From: Nocardioides bizhenqiangii
Lineage (GTDB): Bacteria > Actinomycetota > Actinomycetes > Propionibacteriales > Nocardioidaceae
NCBI RefSeq assembly: GCF_034661235.1
Contig: NZ_CP141059.1
Span: 2,603,501-2,667,500, forward strand
Direction: 5' to 3'
DNA: 64,000 bases
In this document: positions 17,358 to 25,753 of the stretch, piece by piece
Layout: the number at the start of each line of letters is the position of its first letter
Position numbering within the stretch: the first letter of the stretch is position 1
Made by a program: the position numbers and the translations under genes
Notes under the pieces: generated by a model
Databases searched by the model: none
What the model saw: only the letters and a program-made list of their open reading frames with translations
Told to the model about the DNA's origin: nothing

Positions 17358-17750
17358 CTACCGCCGCTTAGCCTTCGCGATCGTCTCCTCGACGATCGAG
17401 TTGAGCCGCGCACCCTGGGGCCAGCCGGCGTAGTGGCTGAGGAAGACGACGATCTCGCGCAGCGCGTCGTCGTCGAGCTCACCGTTGGCGTGTGCTGCGG
17501 GCACCTGGATGCCGAGCACGTCGGCGGCACCCTGGCCGGCGAGCAGGCCGATCAGCAGCAGCCGGCGGTCCCGGTCGGAGAGGCCGGGCCGCTGCCAGAT
17601 GTCGCCGAAGAGGTGGTCGGCGGTGTAGCGAAAGAAGTCGCCCCCGGCCTCGCCGGGGTCGGTCATGTCGAAGCCGTAGACCTCCTCCATCTTCTCCAGG
17701 CCGCGCCGCCGTGCCTCCGGCAGCCCTTCGAACTTGTCGGCCTTGCTCAT
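17358..17750 (-). CDS. Carboxymuconolactone decarboxylase (CMD) family protein
   Basis: A 130-aa AhpD-like all-helical protein. The FRYTADHLFGDIWQRPGLSDRDRRLLLIGLL segment (~41-71) and the HANGELDDDALREIVVFLSHYAGWP segment (~88-112) are typical of gamma-carboxymuconolactone decarboxylases. The usual C-x-x-C of peroxidase-type members is absent. It is the last gene of the ten-gene CYP51 operon, and its ATG overlaps the preceding stop. In M. tuberculosis Rv0771 occupies the matching position. Its role in sterol metabolism is unknown. Confidence 0.85.
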   Translation of the reverse strand: MSKADKFEGLPEARRRGLEKMEEVYGFDMTDPGEAGGDFFRYTADHLFGDIWQRPGLSDRDRRLLLIGLLAGQGAADVLGIQVPAAHANGELDDDALREIVVFLSHYAGWPQGARLNSIVEETIAKAKRR

Positions 17751-18568
17751 GAGAGACCCAGTCCCTTCCCCAGTCGTGGCAGCGCCTCTCGGGCGAGAGG
17801 TACGTCGACGCCGAGCTCGTCGGCGAGCGCGATCGCGAAAGAGAGATCCTTCTCCCCCAGCGCCGCGACGTGCTGGAAGACGCCGGTCCAGAAGTCGTCC
17901 GGCGCCAGCGGCGCCGTTGTCTCGCGGTGAGCGATCGCGCCGGGACCGCCGGTGATCGCGTCGGTGTGCCGCACGATCTCGCCGAGCTCGCGCAGGTCGA
18001 GGCCGGCCGCCTCCGCGAGCCGCTGCGCCTCGGTGACGGCGGTGAACGCGACGAAGTGGATCAGGTTCCGTGCCAGCTTCATGCGGGTCCCGGCTCCGAG
18101 CGGCCCGGCGTGCACGACCTTCGTGCCCATCAGGTCCAGCGCGGGCCTGGCCGCCACGAAGGCGTCGACGGACCCGCCGACCATGATCGCCAGCGTGCCG
18201 TCCGCCGCACCCATGGGTCCACCGCTCACGGGAGCGTCGAGGACCGTCAGTCCACGCGCCGCGAGCTCGGCCGGGGTGCCCGGGGCGACCGTCGAGTGGA
18301 TGACCAGCACCGGTACGGGGCCTATCTCCTCCGCAACCGTCCGCACCTGGTCGTCGTCGCGCACCATCACGCAGACCACGTCGGCGACCGCGGCGAGCTC
18401 GCCGACGCTGCCGACGGCCTTCGCGCCCGCGGCCGTCAGCGCGGCGACCGGTTCGGGCGCGACGTCGTGGACCGACAGGTCGACGTCACCCGATGACGCA
18501 GCCGCAGCCAGTCGCAGCGCCATCGGCTTGCCGATGTTGCCGAGCCCGACGAATCCGACGCGCACCAT
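17747..18568 (-). CDS. 3-hydroxyisobutyrate dehydrogenase-like NAD(P) oxidoreductase
   Basis: A 273-aa beta-hydroxyacid dehydrogenase. The N-terminal nucleotide fold is VGFVGLGNIGKPMALRL (~4-20). The substrate-binding DAPVSGGPMGAADGTL stretch lies at ~111-126, and the catalytic-lysine helix is GAGTRMKLARNLIHF (~158-172). The family oxidises beta-hydroxy acids or reduces semialdehydes. It is encoded 2 bp after the SDR gene and overlaps the CMD gene. The corresponding mycobacterial neighbour is Rv0770. It may oxidise a hydroxylated sterol fragment, which is inference. Confidence 0.83.
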   Translation of the reverse strand: MVRVGFVGLGNIGKPMALRLAAAASSGDVDLSVHDVAPEPVAALTAAGAKAVGSVGELAAVADVVCVMVRDDDQVRTVAEEIGPVPVLVIHSTVAPGTPAELAARGLTVLDAPVSGGPMGAADGTLAIMVGGSVDAFVAARPALDLMGTKVVHAGPLGAGTRMKLARNLIHFVAFTAVTEAQRLAEAAGLDLRELGEIVRHTDAITGGPGAIAHRETTAPLAPDDFWTGVFQHVAALGEKDLSFAIALADELGVDVPLAREALPRLGKGLGLS

Positions 18569-18570
18569 GA

Positions 18571-19320
18571 CTAGAGCCGGAACGTCTGGCCGCCGTCGAC
18601 CGCCAGGATCTGGCCGGTGACCCACGACGCCTCGTCGGAGAGCAGGAAGAGGCAGGCGCCGACCATGTCGGAGGTCTGGCCCATCCGCTTGATCGCGAGC
18701 GAGTTGCGGACGATGTCCTTGGCCGCGTCCCCCGCCTGGATCTTCGTCGCCTCGGTCTCCACCGGCCCGGGCGCGATCGCGTTGACCCGGATGTTCATGC
18801 CGCCCAGCTCGTGCGCGAGCTGCTGGGTCAGGCCGTTCACGCCCACCTTGGCCAGGCCGTAGAACCCCGAGTAGAGGTACGCCGCGGTGCTGGATTGGTT
18901 GACGATCGCTCCCCCGCCCCGCCGCTGCATCGAGCCGTACACCGCGCGCGTCATGACCAGCGCTCCGTCCATGTTGACGCTCATGAACTTCCGGTAGTAG
19001 TCCCAGTCGACGGTGAGGAGGAGGTCGAACTGCATCGCTCCGTAGATCGCGGCGTTGTTGACCAGCCCGTCGATGCCGCCGCACTCCGCATCCGCCCGCT
19101 CGACCAGTCCCGTCGCCGACTCGGCGCTCGAGACGTCGCAGGACACGAACATCGCGCGTCCGCCGTCGGCCTCGATCTCCTTGACGACCCGCTCACCGCC
19201 GTCGGCATTGAGGTCGGCCACCACCACTGACGCTCCCTCGGCGGCAAGTGCCTTCGCGTAGGCCTCGCCGATGCCCTGGGCCGCGCCGGTGACGACGACC
19301 ACCTTGTCCTCGAATCGCAT
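18571..19320 (-). CDS. Short-chain dehydrogenase/reductase
   Basis: A 249-aa classical SDR with the cofactor motif TGAAQGIGE (~11-19), D-L at the end of beta-2 (NAD preference), NNAA, and the active site Ser with Y-x3-K as YGLAK (~154-158). ATG 19320 has GAGGAG 4-5 nt upstream. A longer upstream frame is open but not supported. It lies between the aldehyde dehydrogenase and 3-HIBDH-like genes, as Rv0769 does in mycobacteria. It likely oxidises a hydroxyl of a sterol or side-chain product. Confidence 0.87.
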   Translation of the reverse strand: MRFEDKVVVVTGAAQGIGEAYAKALAAEGASVVVADLNADGGERVVKEIEADGGRAMFVSCDVSSAESATGLVERADAECGGIDGLVNNAAIYGAMQFDLLLTVDWDYYRKFMSVNMDGALVMTRAVYGSMQRRGGGAIVNQSSTAAYLYSGFYGLAKVGVNGLTQQLAHELGGMNIRVNAIAPGPVETEATKIQAGDAAKDIVRNSLAIKRMGQTSDMVGACLFLLSDEASWVTGQILAVDGGQTFRL

Positions 19321-19346
19321 GCTGCTCCTCACGTCTTCCGTGGTGT

Positions 19347-20843
19347 TCACGCGGGCTCCGCGATGGTCTTGGTCTCCAGGTACTCCTCGAACCCGGCCAC
19401 GCCCATCTCGCGGCCGAGCCCGGACTGCTTGTAGCCGCCGAAGGGCGCGTCGGGACTGAACCACACCCCGCCGTTGACCGCGAGGGTCCCGGTGCGGATC
19501 CGCCGGGCGACGCTTTTGGCGCGCTCGAGGTCGGCGGAGTCGACCGAGCCGGACAGGCCGTACTCACTGTCGTTGGCGATGCGTACGGCGTCGTCGTCAC
19601 CGTCGTGCGGGATCACGACGAGCACCGGCCCGAAGATCTCCTCCTGGGCGAGCCGCGAGGAGTTGTCGAGTCCGGCGACGACCGTCGGCTCCACCCAGAA
19701 GCCGGGCTGGTCGACGATCCGGCCGCCGGTGACGATCCGGCCGCCCTCCTCCTCGGCGAGCCGGAGATAGCTCTCGACCCGGTCGCGCTGCACCTGGCTG
19801 ATGACAGGTCCGCAGATCGCGTCGGGATCGGCTGGGTCGCTGATCCCGATCGACGCCATGGTGGCGGCCGCGACCTCGACCGCCTCGTCGTACTTCTCCC
19901 TGGGTACGACGAGCCGCGTGGTCAGCGCACAGCCCTGGCCGGCGTGGATGCACGCGGCGAACGCCGTGGCTCCCGCCGCGGCCGAGACGTCGGCGTCGTC
20001 GAGCACGATCGCCGCAGACTTGCCGCCGAGCTCGAGGAACACCTTCTTCAGCGTGGGCGCGGCGGCGGCCATGATCGCCCGCCCGGTCGCGGTCGACCCG
20101 GTGAAGGACACCATGTCGATCCGGGGGTCGGAGGACAGCACCGCGGCGACCTCGTTGGAGCGGGGCGTCACCACGTTGAAGACACCTGCCGGGATGTCGG
20201 TGTGCTCGGCGACGAACCGTCCCAGCTCGCACGCCACCCACGGGGTGTCCGGCGCCGGCTTGAGCACGACCGTGCAACCGGCGGCGAGCGCGGGGCCGAC
20301 CTTGGCCAGGTTGATCTGGTTGGGAACGTTCCACGGCGTGATCGCGGCGACGACACCGACCGGCTCGCGGACGACGGTCCGTTGCGTCGGGATGCCCATC
20401 GGCTCGGCGATGCCGAGGTCCGTCACCCAGGGGTAGGTCTCCAGCAGGTCGGTGACCCACTTCAGGCCCTCGACGGGGACGTCGAAGCCGGCTGCGCCCA
20501 TCATGAAGCCGGGCATGCCGACCTCGGCGGTGGTGAGCGCCCGGAACTCGTCGGCGTGGTCGAGCAGCGCCTGGTGGAGCTGCCGGAGGCACCGAACCCT
20601 GAGCGCGACGTCCGTCGACCAGTCGGTCTCGTCGAACGCCCGCCGCGCGGCCGCGATCGCGGCATCGACGTCGGCGGCACTGCTGTCGGGCGCCACTCCG
20701 ATCTGCTCGCCCGTCGCCGGGTTGAGGATCGGGTACGACGTGCCGTCGCTGGCGCCGATCAGCTTGCCGTCGACGAGCTGCTGGGCCGGTGCCCACTCGG
20801 TCGCTCCGGTCCCTGAGCCTGTCGAAGGGGTCGAGACCGTCAT
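19347..20843 (-). CDS. NAD(P)-dependent aldehyde dehydrogenase
   Basis: A 498-aa aldehyde dehydrogenase with ITPWNVPNQ (cofactor pocket), FTGSTATGR, the FLELGGKSA glutamate motif and the catalytic cysteine in GQGC at about residue 300. ATG 20843 overlaps the preceding stop by 4 bp. Its first ~14 codons (VSTPSTGSGTGAT) are read from a 31-bp intergenic-type repeat (20808-20838), so the enzyme carries a repeat-derived Ser/Thr-rich N-terminal tail before the domain proper. In a CYP51 operon it could oxidise the aldehyde formed during C14-demethylation or side-chain cleavage. AldA (Rv0768) is the mycobacterial counterpart. Confidence 0.9.
   Translation of the reverse strand: MTVSTPSTGSGTGATEWAPAQQLVDGKLIGASDGTSYPILNPATGEQIGVAPDSSAADVDAAIAAARRAFDETDWSTDVALRVRCLRQLHQALLDHADEFRALTTAEVGMPGFMMGAAGFDVPVEGLKWVTDLLETYPWVTDLGIAEPMGIPTQRTVVREPVGVVAAITPWNVPNQINLAKVGPALAAGCTVVLKPAPDTPWVACELGRFVAEHTDIPAGVFNVVTPRSNEVAAVLSSDPRIDMVSFTGSTATGRAIMAAAAPTLKKVFLELGGKSAAIVLDDADVSAAAGATAFAACIHAGQGCALTTRLVVPREKYDEAVEVAAATMASIGISDPADPDAICGPVISQVQRDRVESYLRLAEEEGGRIVTGGRIVDQPGFWVEPTVVAGLDNSSRLAQEEIFGPVLVVIPHDGDDDAVRIANDSEYGLSGSVDSADLERAKSVARRIRTGTLAVNGGVWFSPDAPFGGYKQSGLGREMGVAGFEEYLETKTIAEPA
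20808..20838. repeat. Dispersed GGTC...GACC repeat inside the ALDH 5' end
   Basis: GGTCCCTGAGCCTGTCGAAG followed by GGGTCGAGACC. The ends are short inverted repeats. Related copies lie at 23059-23078 and 29566-29584, each also within the first codons of a gene. Confidence 0.6.
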
Positions 20844-21481
20844 GCGTCCGTCTCCACGGGCTGCTGGGTGAGGAAGTCGCCGCGTTCGACCGGCGGCGGC
20901 CACACCGGCGCGGGGATGTCCTCGAGGTGGTAGTGACCGGGCACGTCGTGACCGGTGACCTTCATCCGCTCGAGGAGCCGGTCACTCGCCTTCCCGGCCT
21001 TGAGGATCTCCATGAACGTGTGCGCGGTCGACGGCATGTCGAACCAGTCGCGCTGCCAGGCGAACTTGATCGTCCCCGCGTCGGCGCCGGCCGTCTGCCG
21101 CTCGACGCCGAACCACGACCCGCCGATGCCGAGGATCTCGTACTCCTGCCCGGTCTCGTCGTTGATGATCCCCGACCGCTGCTTCCAGAACCCGACGATC
21201 ATCGCGTTCTTGTCGTCGATCAGTGTCGCTTGGTAGTCGTAGTGCCAGCCGTCGAAGCCGTCCATCTCGATGCCGATCGCCCAGTCGCGGATCTGGTCGC
21301 GGCCGACCGCCATGAAGTGCTCGTCGACGGAGTACATCCAGCCGTACGACGCGTCCTCGGCGTACCAGTCGGCCATCACCCGCCAGTCGCCGGTGCGCTC
21401 GGCCTCACGGTTGATCGCCAGCCAGGTGTCCCAGAACTCCTCGATCTCGGCCCTGCTCAACGGGGTGGTCAGGTCACTCAT
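20840..21481 (-). CDS. NTF2/SnoaL-like fold protein
   Basis: A 213-aa protein with an N-terminal helical cap and alpha+beta cone features: WLAINREAERTGDWRVMADWYAEDASYGW at ~20-48 and a beta-rich WKQRSGII...GGSWFGVE region. This is the nuclear-transport-factor-2/SnoaL-like superfamily, which includes ketosteroid isomerases and hydratases. It starts 1 bp after the ferredoxin stop and overlaps the ALDH start. A binding or isomerisation role toward a steroid is possible, but no catalytic pair can be assigned with confidence. The position matches an uncharacterised gene beside the mycobacterial cyp51-ferredoxin pair. Confidence 0.7.
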   Translation of the reverse strand: MSDLTTPLSRAEIEEFWDTWLAINREAERTGDWRVMADWYAEDASYGWMYSVDEHFMAVGRDQIRDWAIGIEMDGFDGWHYDYQATLIDDKNAMIVGFWKQRSGIINDETGQEYEILGIGGSWFGVERQTAGADAGTIKFAWQRDWFDMPSTAHTFMEILKAGKASDRLLERMKVTGHDVPGHYHLEDIPAPVWPPPVERGDFLTQQPVETDA

Positions 21482-21482
21482 C

Positions 21483-21680
21483 TCAGTCCTCTTCGATCGA
21501 AAGGGCGAAAGCAGGGCAGTACTTCACGGCGGTGGTCACGTCCTGGCGACGCGACTCGTCGGGGTGCTCCTCGAGCAGGCGTACGACGTCCGCGTCCTCG
21601 TCGAACCCGAAGACGTCGGGTGCCTCGCCCTGGCAGAGCTGGTGCCCCTGGCAGAGGCCGGTGTCGGCGATCACCTTCAC
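21483..21680 (-). CDS. Ferredoxin ([3Fe-4S]-type, P450 partner)
   Basis: A 65-aa ferredoxin. Cluster ligands are in LCQGHQLCQGE (C-x2-H-x2-C pattern, ~9-16) and the C-terminal YCPAFAL. A residue other than Cys at the second position is typical of 3Fe-4S ferredoxins serving P450s. The upstream ATG is not used: GTG 21680 begins MKVIADTGLC and has GGAGG 5 nt before it. It overlaps the CYP51 stop by 4 bp. It should donate electrons to CYP51 and perhaps to the second P450. Confidence 0.9.
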   Translation of the reverse strand: MKVIADTGLCQGHQLCQGEAPDVFGFDEDADVVRLLEEHPDESRRQDVTTAVKYCPAFALSIEED

Positions 21681-23086
21681 TGCGTCCTCCGCCGGTAGCG
21701 GACGCGGCACGGCTGCTCCAGCTGGATCACCATCTTGGAGCAGTCGTCGCGGTAGGAGTCGAGCGGCTGAGCGGCTTCGAACTCGAAGTCACGCAGGATC
21801 ACGGAGAAGATCGCCTTCATCTGCATCATCGCGAACGCGTTGCCGACGCAGCGGTGCTTGCCGGCACCGAACGGGATCCACGTCCAGCGGTTCTGCAGGT
21901 CCTCCTGACGCGGGTCGATGTAGCGGCCGGGGTCGAACTCGTCCGCCTTCGGGAAGTCCTCCTCGATCCGATTGGACACCCGCGGCGACGCGGCGACGAC
22001 GGTGCCGCCCGGGATCGTCGTACCGGCCAGCTCGAACTCCTCCTGCACCAGCCGCATCAGGATGATCAGCGGCGGGTGCAGCCGCAGCGTCTCCTTGAGC
22101 GCCGACTCGAGCACGGGGATCGAGCGAAGCGCCTGGAAGGACACCTCGACAGGCCCGGTGCCGTCGGCGTCCGTGTAGAGCTGGTCCAGCTCGGCGACGA
22201 CGTCGGCCATGACGTCGGGGTGGCGGAGGAGCTCGATCATCGCCCACGACGCCGTACCGCTGCTGGTGTGGTGGCCGGCGAACATCATCGAGATGAAGAT
22301 GCCGGTGATCACGTCGGCGGTCATGTCGATCGAGATCAGCACGTCGAGCAGGTCGCGGTCCTCGCGGGCGACGGTCCCCCGCTCGTTCCGCTTGTCGATG
22401 ATCCCCTGCACCAGCGCGACCAGTCGCTCACGAGCCTCGTCGCGCAGCCGGAAGCTGTCGATCTCGGCGTAGGGGTCGACGTAGGCGATCGCGTCCGTGC
22501 CCCGCTCCAGCTCGTGGTAGTGGTGCGCGAACGAGGAGTCGAGCTCCTCGCGGAACGGCTTGCCGATCAGGCAGGACGACGTCGTGTAGATCGTGAGCTC
22601 GGCGAAGAAGTCGAGCAGGTCGATCTCGCCCTCGTCGCCCCAGCCCGCGACCATCCGCTTGATCTCGGCCTCGATCGTCTGCGCGTGCCCGCGCATCATG
22701 TCGCCTCGCAGCGCCTGGTTCTTCAGCATCTGCTGGCGCTCCTCGGGCGAGGCGTCGAAGACGACGCCCTTGCCGAAGATCGGCGTCATGAACGGGTAGG
22801 CCGCAGCCTGGTCGAGCACGGAGTCGGGCGCCCGGAAGAACGCCTCGTTGGCCTCGGCGCCGGTGACGAGCACGACGTCCTTGTCGGCCAGCCGGAACCG
22901 GCCGATGTCGCCGCACTCGTCGCGGACCCGGGTGAACAGGCCGATCGGGTCGACCCGCATCTCGGGGAGGTGTCCGGTGCCGCGGATGATCTCCGGCACC
23001 TCGTCGCTCTGGTCGTCGAGCACGGTCGAGACCTCGGGGATCGCGCTCAATGCATCGCTGGTCGAGCTTGTCGAGACCTTGTTCAC
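21677..23086 (-). CDS. cyp51: CYP51, sterol 14alpha-demethylase cytochrome P450
   Basis: A 469-aa P450 with clear CYP51 signatures. These are the B-C region AYPFMTPIFGKGVVFDAS (~96-113), the I-helix FAGHHTSSGT (~269-278, with the CYP51 HHT in place of the usual acid-Thr), ExxR as ETLR (~332-335), and the heme loop PFGAGKHRCVG with Cys ~413. It closely resembles M. tuberculosis CYP51 and has the same following ferredoxin. The reaction is oxidative removal of the 14alpha-methyl group of sterols. GTG 23086 overlaps the SDR stop. Residues 2-9 (NKVSTSST) derive from a dispersed repeat, giving a longer N-terminus than the mycobacterial enzyme. Bacterial CYP51s are uncommon, and the natural substrate here is unknown. 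Confidence 0.94.
   Translation of the reverse strand: MNKVSTSSTSDALSAIPEVSTVLDDQSDEVPEIIRGTGHLPEMRVDPIGLFTRVRDECGDIGRFRLADKDVVLVTGAEANEAFFRAPDSVLDQAAAYPFMTPIFGKGVVFDASPEERQQMLKNQALRGDMMRGHAQTIEAEIKRMVAGWGDEGEIDLLDFFAELTIYTTSSCLIGKPFREELDSSFAHHYHELERGTDAIAYVDPYAEIDSFRLRDEARERLVALVQGIIDKRNERGTVAREDRDLLDVLISIDMTADVITGIFISMMFAGHHTSSGTASWAMIELLRHPDVMADVVAELDQLYTDADGTGPVEVSFQALRSIPVLESALKETLRLHPPLIILMRLVQEEFELAGTTIPGGTVVAASPRVSNRIEEDFPKADEFDPGRYIDPRQEDLQNRWTWIPFGAGKHRCVGNAFAMMQMKAIFSVILRDFEFEAAQPLDSYRDDCSKMVIQLEQPCRVRYRRRTQ
23059..23078. repeat. Dispersed repeat at the CYP51 5' end
   Basis: TGGTCGAGCTTGTCGAGACC, a typical intergenic repeat of this genome type, here read as codons of the CYP51 N-terminus. 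Confidence 0.55.
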
Positions 23087-23859
23087 GGGTTCTCCACCGG
23101 GGCTTCGGGGTTGACGTCGACAGGGCTGATGTGGACGCCGCGCGGCGCGCTGACGACGGTGCTGATCGCATCGGCGATGGCGCGGGCCTTGAGGAAGTGG
23201 GAGTGGCGGGCGTGGCCCCACTTGACCCACTGGTTGAGGACGAACGCCGCCTCGTCCGGGTCCCAGTCCATGCCCATCTCGCTCCACGTCGGACCGGGGC
23301 GCACGACCGACGCCCGGACGCCGGTGCCCTCGAGCTCCATCTGCAGGGAGGTCGCCAGTCCTTCGAGACCGGACTTCGTCGCGCTGTAGCCGCCCATGAA
23401 CGGCCGCGCGCGCACAGCGACGTCGGAGGAGACGAAAACGATGTCACCGCGGCGGCGCTCGACCATCGCGGGCACGAAAGCGCGGATCAGCCGGTGGGGT
23501 CCGAGGAGGTTCACCTCGACCTCGTCGCGCAGCCGCTCCGGTCCGGTCTCCAGCAGCGAGCCCGGCCCGATCAGCGCCGCGTTGCTCACCACCACCTCGA
23601 CGTCCCCGAGGTCCGCCGCCACCTTCGCCGCGAAGTCGGCGACGGACTGCTCGTCGGTGACGTCCAGCCGGTGCGCCACGGCTTCTCGGCCGTCACCGCG
23701 GATGTCGGCGGCGAGCTGCTCGCACTGATCGACCCGGCGGGCTCCCAGCGCGACCGGGAAGCCGGCGGCGGCGAGCGCCTTAGCGGTCTCGGCGCCGATG
23801 CCGGACGAGGCTCCCGCGACGACGGCGGGGCGTCGGGCGGGCTGGTCGTACTTGCCCAT
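23083..23859 (-). CDS. Short-chain dehydrogenase/reductase
   Basis: A 258-aa SDR with AGASSGIGAE (~15-24), GARR at the end of beta-2 (NADP preference), SNAA, SSDV and the catalytic YSATK (~158-162). It sits between two P450 genes: it starts at the stop codon of the upstream P450 (TGATG) and overlaps CYP51 by 4 bp. The matching mycobacterial neighbour of cyp51 is Rv0765c. It likely oxidises or reduces a sterol hydroxyl or ketone. Confidence 0.87.
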   Translation of the reverse strand: MGKYDQPARRPAVVAGASSGIGAETAKALAAAGFPVALGARRVDQCEQLAADIRGDGREAVAHRLDVTDEQSVADFAAKVAADLGDVEVVVSNAALIGPGSLLETGPERLRDEVEVNLLGPHRLIRAFVPAMVERRRGDIVFVSSDVAVRARPFMGGYSATKSGLEGLATSLQMELEGTGVRASVVRPGPTWSEMGMDWDPDEAAFVLNQWVKWGHARHSHFLKARAIADAISTVVSAPRGVHISPVDVNPEAPVENP

Positions 23860-25109
23860 CAAGCGCTCCGCTCGACGAAGGTCACCGGCAGCGACGCGAA
23901 TCCGCGCACGCTGGTGGAGTGCACCCGGACCGCCCGGTCGGCGTGCACCTCGAAGTGCTGCACCCGGCGGACCAGCTCGTTGAGCACGACCTTCGTCTCC
24001 AGCCGGGCGAGGTTCGCGCCCAGGCAGAAGTGTCGTCCGGTGCCGAAGCTGAGGATCTGGGCGAGCTCGCCCTTGTCGCGGTGGATGTCGAACCGGGTGG
24101 GGTCGGTGAAGACGCGCTCGTCGCGGTTGGCCGAGCCCAGCAGCACCAGCGCCTTCGAACCCGCCGGAATGGTGACTCCCGAGAGCTCGGCGTCCGAGAC
24201 GACGTAGCGCGCGAGCATCTGGCTGGACGTGTCGTGGCGCAGGGTCTCCTCGATCCACGGCACGACGAGTGCCTCGGGGTCGTCCGGCCGGGCGAGCACC
24301 TCCGCCCGCTGGTCGGCGGCGGCCGACAGGTGGAAGAGCGCGTTGCCGAGCAGCTTGGTCGTGGTCTCGTTGCCCGCGACGACCATGAGGAACAAGAACG
24401 CCATGATCTCGCCGTCGCGGAGCCGCTCCCCGTCGAGCTCTGCCTCGACCAGGGCCGACGTCAGGTCGTCGGTGGTGTCCCGTCGCCGCTGCTTGACCAT
24501 GCCGGAGTAGTAGGTCATCAGCTCGATCGAGGCTTCCATGCCCGCCTTCGGCACGTCGCGGACGCCGTCCTCGCGGTGGACGACCAGGTCCGCGAGTCGC
24601 CGCACCTCGTCGCGGTCGGACACCGGCACCCCCATCATCTCGGAGATGACGTCCATGGGGAGCTTGCTCGCGAAGTCCCGGATCCAGTCGGCCTCGCCCG
24701 CCTCGGCGTTGGTCGCGAGCGCGGAGTCGAGGTAGCGCTCGGTCAGGCTCTGCACGCCCGGGGTGAGCTCCCGGACCCGGCGCGGGGTGAAGGCTGCCGA
24801 CACCAGCTTGCGCACCCGGCTCTGGTCGGCGCCGTCGAGGGCGAGGAAGGACATCACCTTGTGGGCGTCGGGGCTCCACGCGGTGGCATCCAGCGAGACG
24901 CCCATCCGGTTGGAGAAGACCTCGTCGTCACGCAGCGCGGCGAACACGTCGGCATGCCGTGAGATCACCCAGAGGTCGTCGCCGACCGCGTGGTGGACCG
25001 GATCCTCGTCACGCAGCCGCCGGTAGAGCGGGTACGGGTCCTCGTGGAAGTCGTAGTCGTAGGGGTCGAAGACCAGTGGGGCGACGACGTCGCTGGCCGG
25101 TCGGGTCAT
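23859..25109 (-). CDS. Cytochrome P450 (CYP123-like position)
   Basis: A 416-aa soluble bacterial P450. The I-helix is VVAGNETTTK (~243-252), ExxR is EETLRHDT (~287-294), and the heme loop is SFGTGRHFCLGANLA with Cys ~362. ATG 25109 overlaps the TetR stop by 4 bp. The gene order TetR-P450-SDR-CYP51-ferredoxin is that of M. tuberculosis Rv0767c to Rv0763c, where this P450 is CYP123. Its substrate is not known. The shared ferredoxin suggests a sterol-type hydroxylation step. Confidence 0.9.
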   Translation of the reverse strand: MTRPASDVVAPLVFDPYDYDFHEDPYPLYRRLRDEDPVHHAVGDDLWVISRHADVFAALRDDEVFSNRMGVSLDATAWSPDAHKVMSFLALDGADQSRVRKLVSAAFTPRRVRELTPGVQSLTERYLDSALATNAEAGEADWIRDFASKLPMDVISEMMGVPVSDRDEVRRLADLVVHREDGVRDVPKAGMEASIELMTYYSGMVKQRRRDTTDDLTSALVEAELDGERLRDGEIMAFLFLMVVAGNETTTKLLGNALFHLSAAADQRAEVLARPDDPEALVVPWIEETLRHDTSSQMLARYVVSDAELSGVTIPAGSKALVLLGSANRDERVFTDPTRFDIHRDKGELAQILSFGTGRHFCLGANLARLETKVVLNELVRRVQHFEVHADRAVRVHSTSVRGFASLPVTFVERSA

Positions 25110-25684
25110 CGGTTGCCGCCCAGGATCGTGGCGACGACCGTGTCGAGACGGTCGCCGAGCTCGGCGTACGAGATCAGGCCCATCCCGGCCTGGAGGAGTG
25201 CGCCGGAGAACACCAGGACGAGCGCGTCGACGAGCTCGGGCGTGCTGCTCTCTCCGAGAGCGGCGTCGAAGCGAGTCACGAACTCCCCACCGATCCGCAG
25301 CCGCAGCCGCTCGACGTCCGGGTCCGAGCCCAGCAGGGCGACGTTGGCCCCGGCTGCTACGTGCGGGTTGCGCTCGCACAGGTCGCTGAGCGCCCGAGTG
25401 ACGGCCTGCACGCGTTCGGTGGCGCTCCCGCCGCCCGGCACGGGAGGCGTCTGGTCGACGATCGCCCGGTGGAAGAGCTCCGCCAGCAGATGGCTCTTGG
25501 ACGAGAAGTAGGTGTACGCCGTCGCCGGCGAAACCCCCGCCCGCACGGCCACCTGACGGATGGTGAGCGCCTCGGGACCGACCTCGGCCAGCTGCGCGAG
25601 GCCGGCGTCGAGAAGTCGCTGCACGGTCACGGCCTGGCGCTCGTTGAGCTGCTGCCGGGGCATGCTGGTCACCTGACTGGACAC
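25106..25684 (-). CDS. TetR-family regulator of the CYP51 operon
   Basis: A 192-aa TetR protein with the helix-turn-helix LTIRQVAVRAGVSPATAYTYFSSKSHLLAELF in its N-terminal third. ATG 25663 (MPRQQLNERQ) is possible. I prefer GTG 25684, which lies 6 nt after TATGTT (25691-25696) and would give a leaderless mRNA, whereas ATG 25663 lacks a good ribosome site. It is the first gene of the operon and probably controls it through the dyad 25678-25691. A KstR box lies farther upstream. The equivalent mycobacterial gene is Rv0767c. Confidence 0.85.
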   Translation of the reverse strand: MSSQVTSMPRQQLNERQAVTVQRLLDAGLAQLAEVGPEALTIRQVAVRAGVSPATAYTYFSSKSHLLAELFHRAIVDQTPPVPGGGSATERVQAVTRALSDLCERNPHVAAGANVALLGSDPDVERLRLRIGGEFVTRFDAALGESSTPELVDALVLVFSGALLQAGMGLISYAELGDRLDTVVATILGGNR

Positions 25685-25691
25685 ATGTCCA
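25678..25691. promoter_or_regulatory. Candidate autoregulatory operator TGGACA-CA-TGTCCA
   Basis: A perfect 6-bp inverted repeat with a 2-bp centre covering the end of the -10 hexamer and the predicted start of the TetR gene. Position and symmetry suit a TetR operator. It is unlike the KstR motif. Confidence 0.55.
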
Positions 25692-25728
25692 ACATAGGAG
25701 ACGTTCACGGCAGGCGCAAGCACATTTC

Positions 25729-25742
25729 TGAAACACGTTCTA
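25729..25742. promoter_or_regulatory. KstR operator (box 6)
   Basis: TGAAACACGTTCTA is an exact consensus match. It overlaps the -10 TATGTT (25741-25746) of the LLM oxidoreductase gene and sits about 33 bp upstream of the divergent TetR-CYP51 operon's -10. Confidence 0.82.
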
Positions 25743-25753
25743 TGTTTCATGTC

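Noticed and set aside
20789..23389. 866-aa plus-strand frame
   Set aside because: Antisense of ALDH, NTF2-like, ferredoxin and CYP51; composition only.
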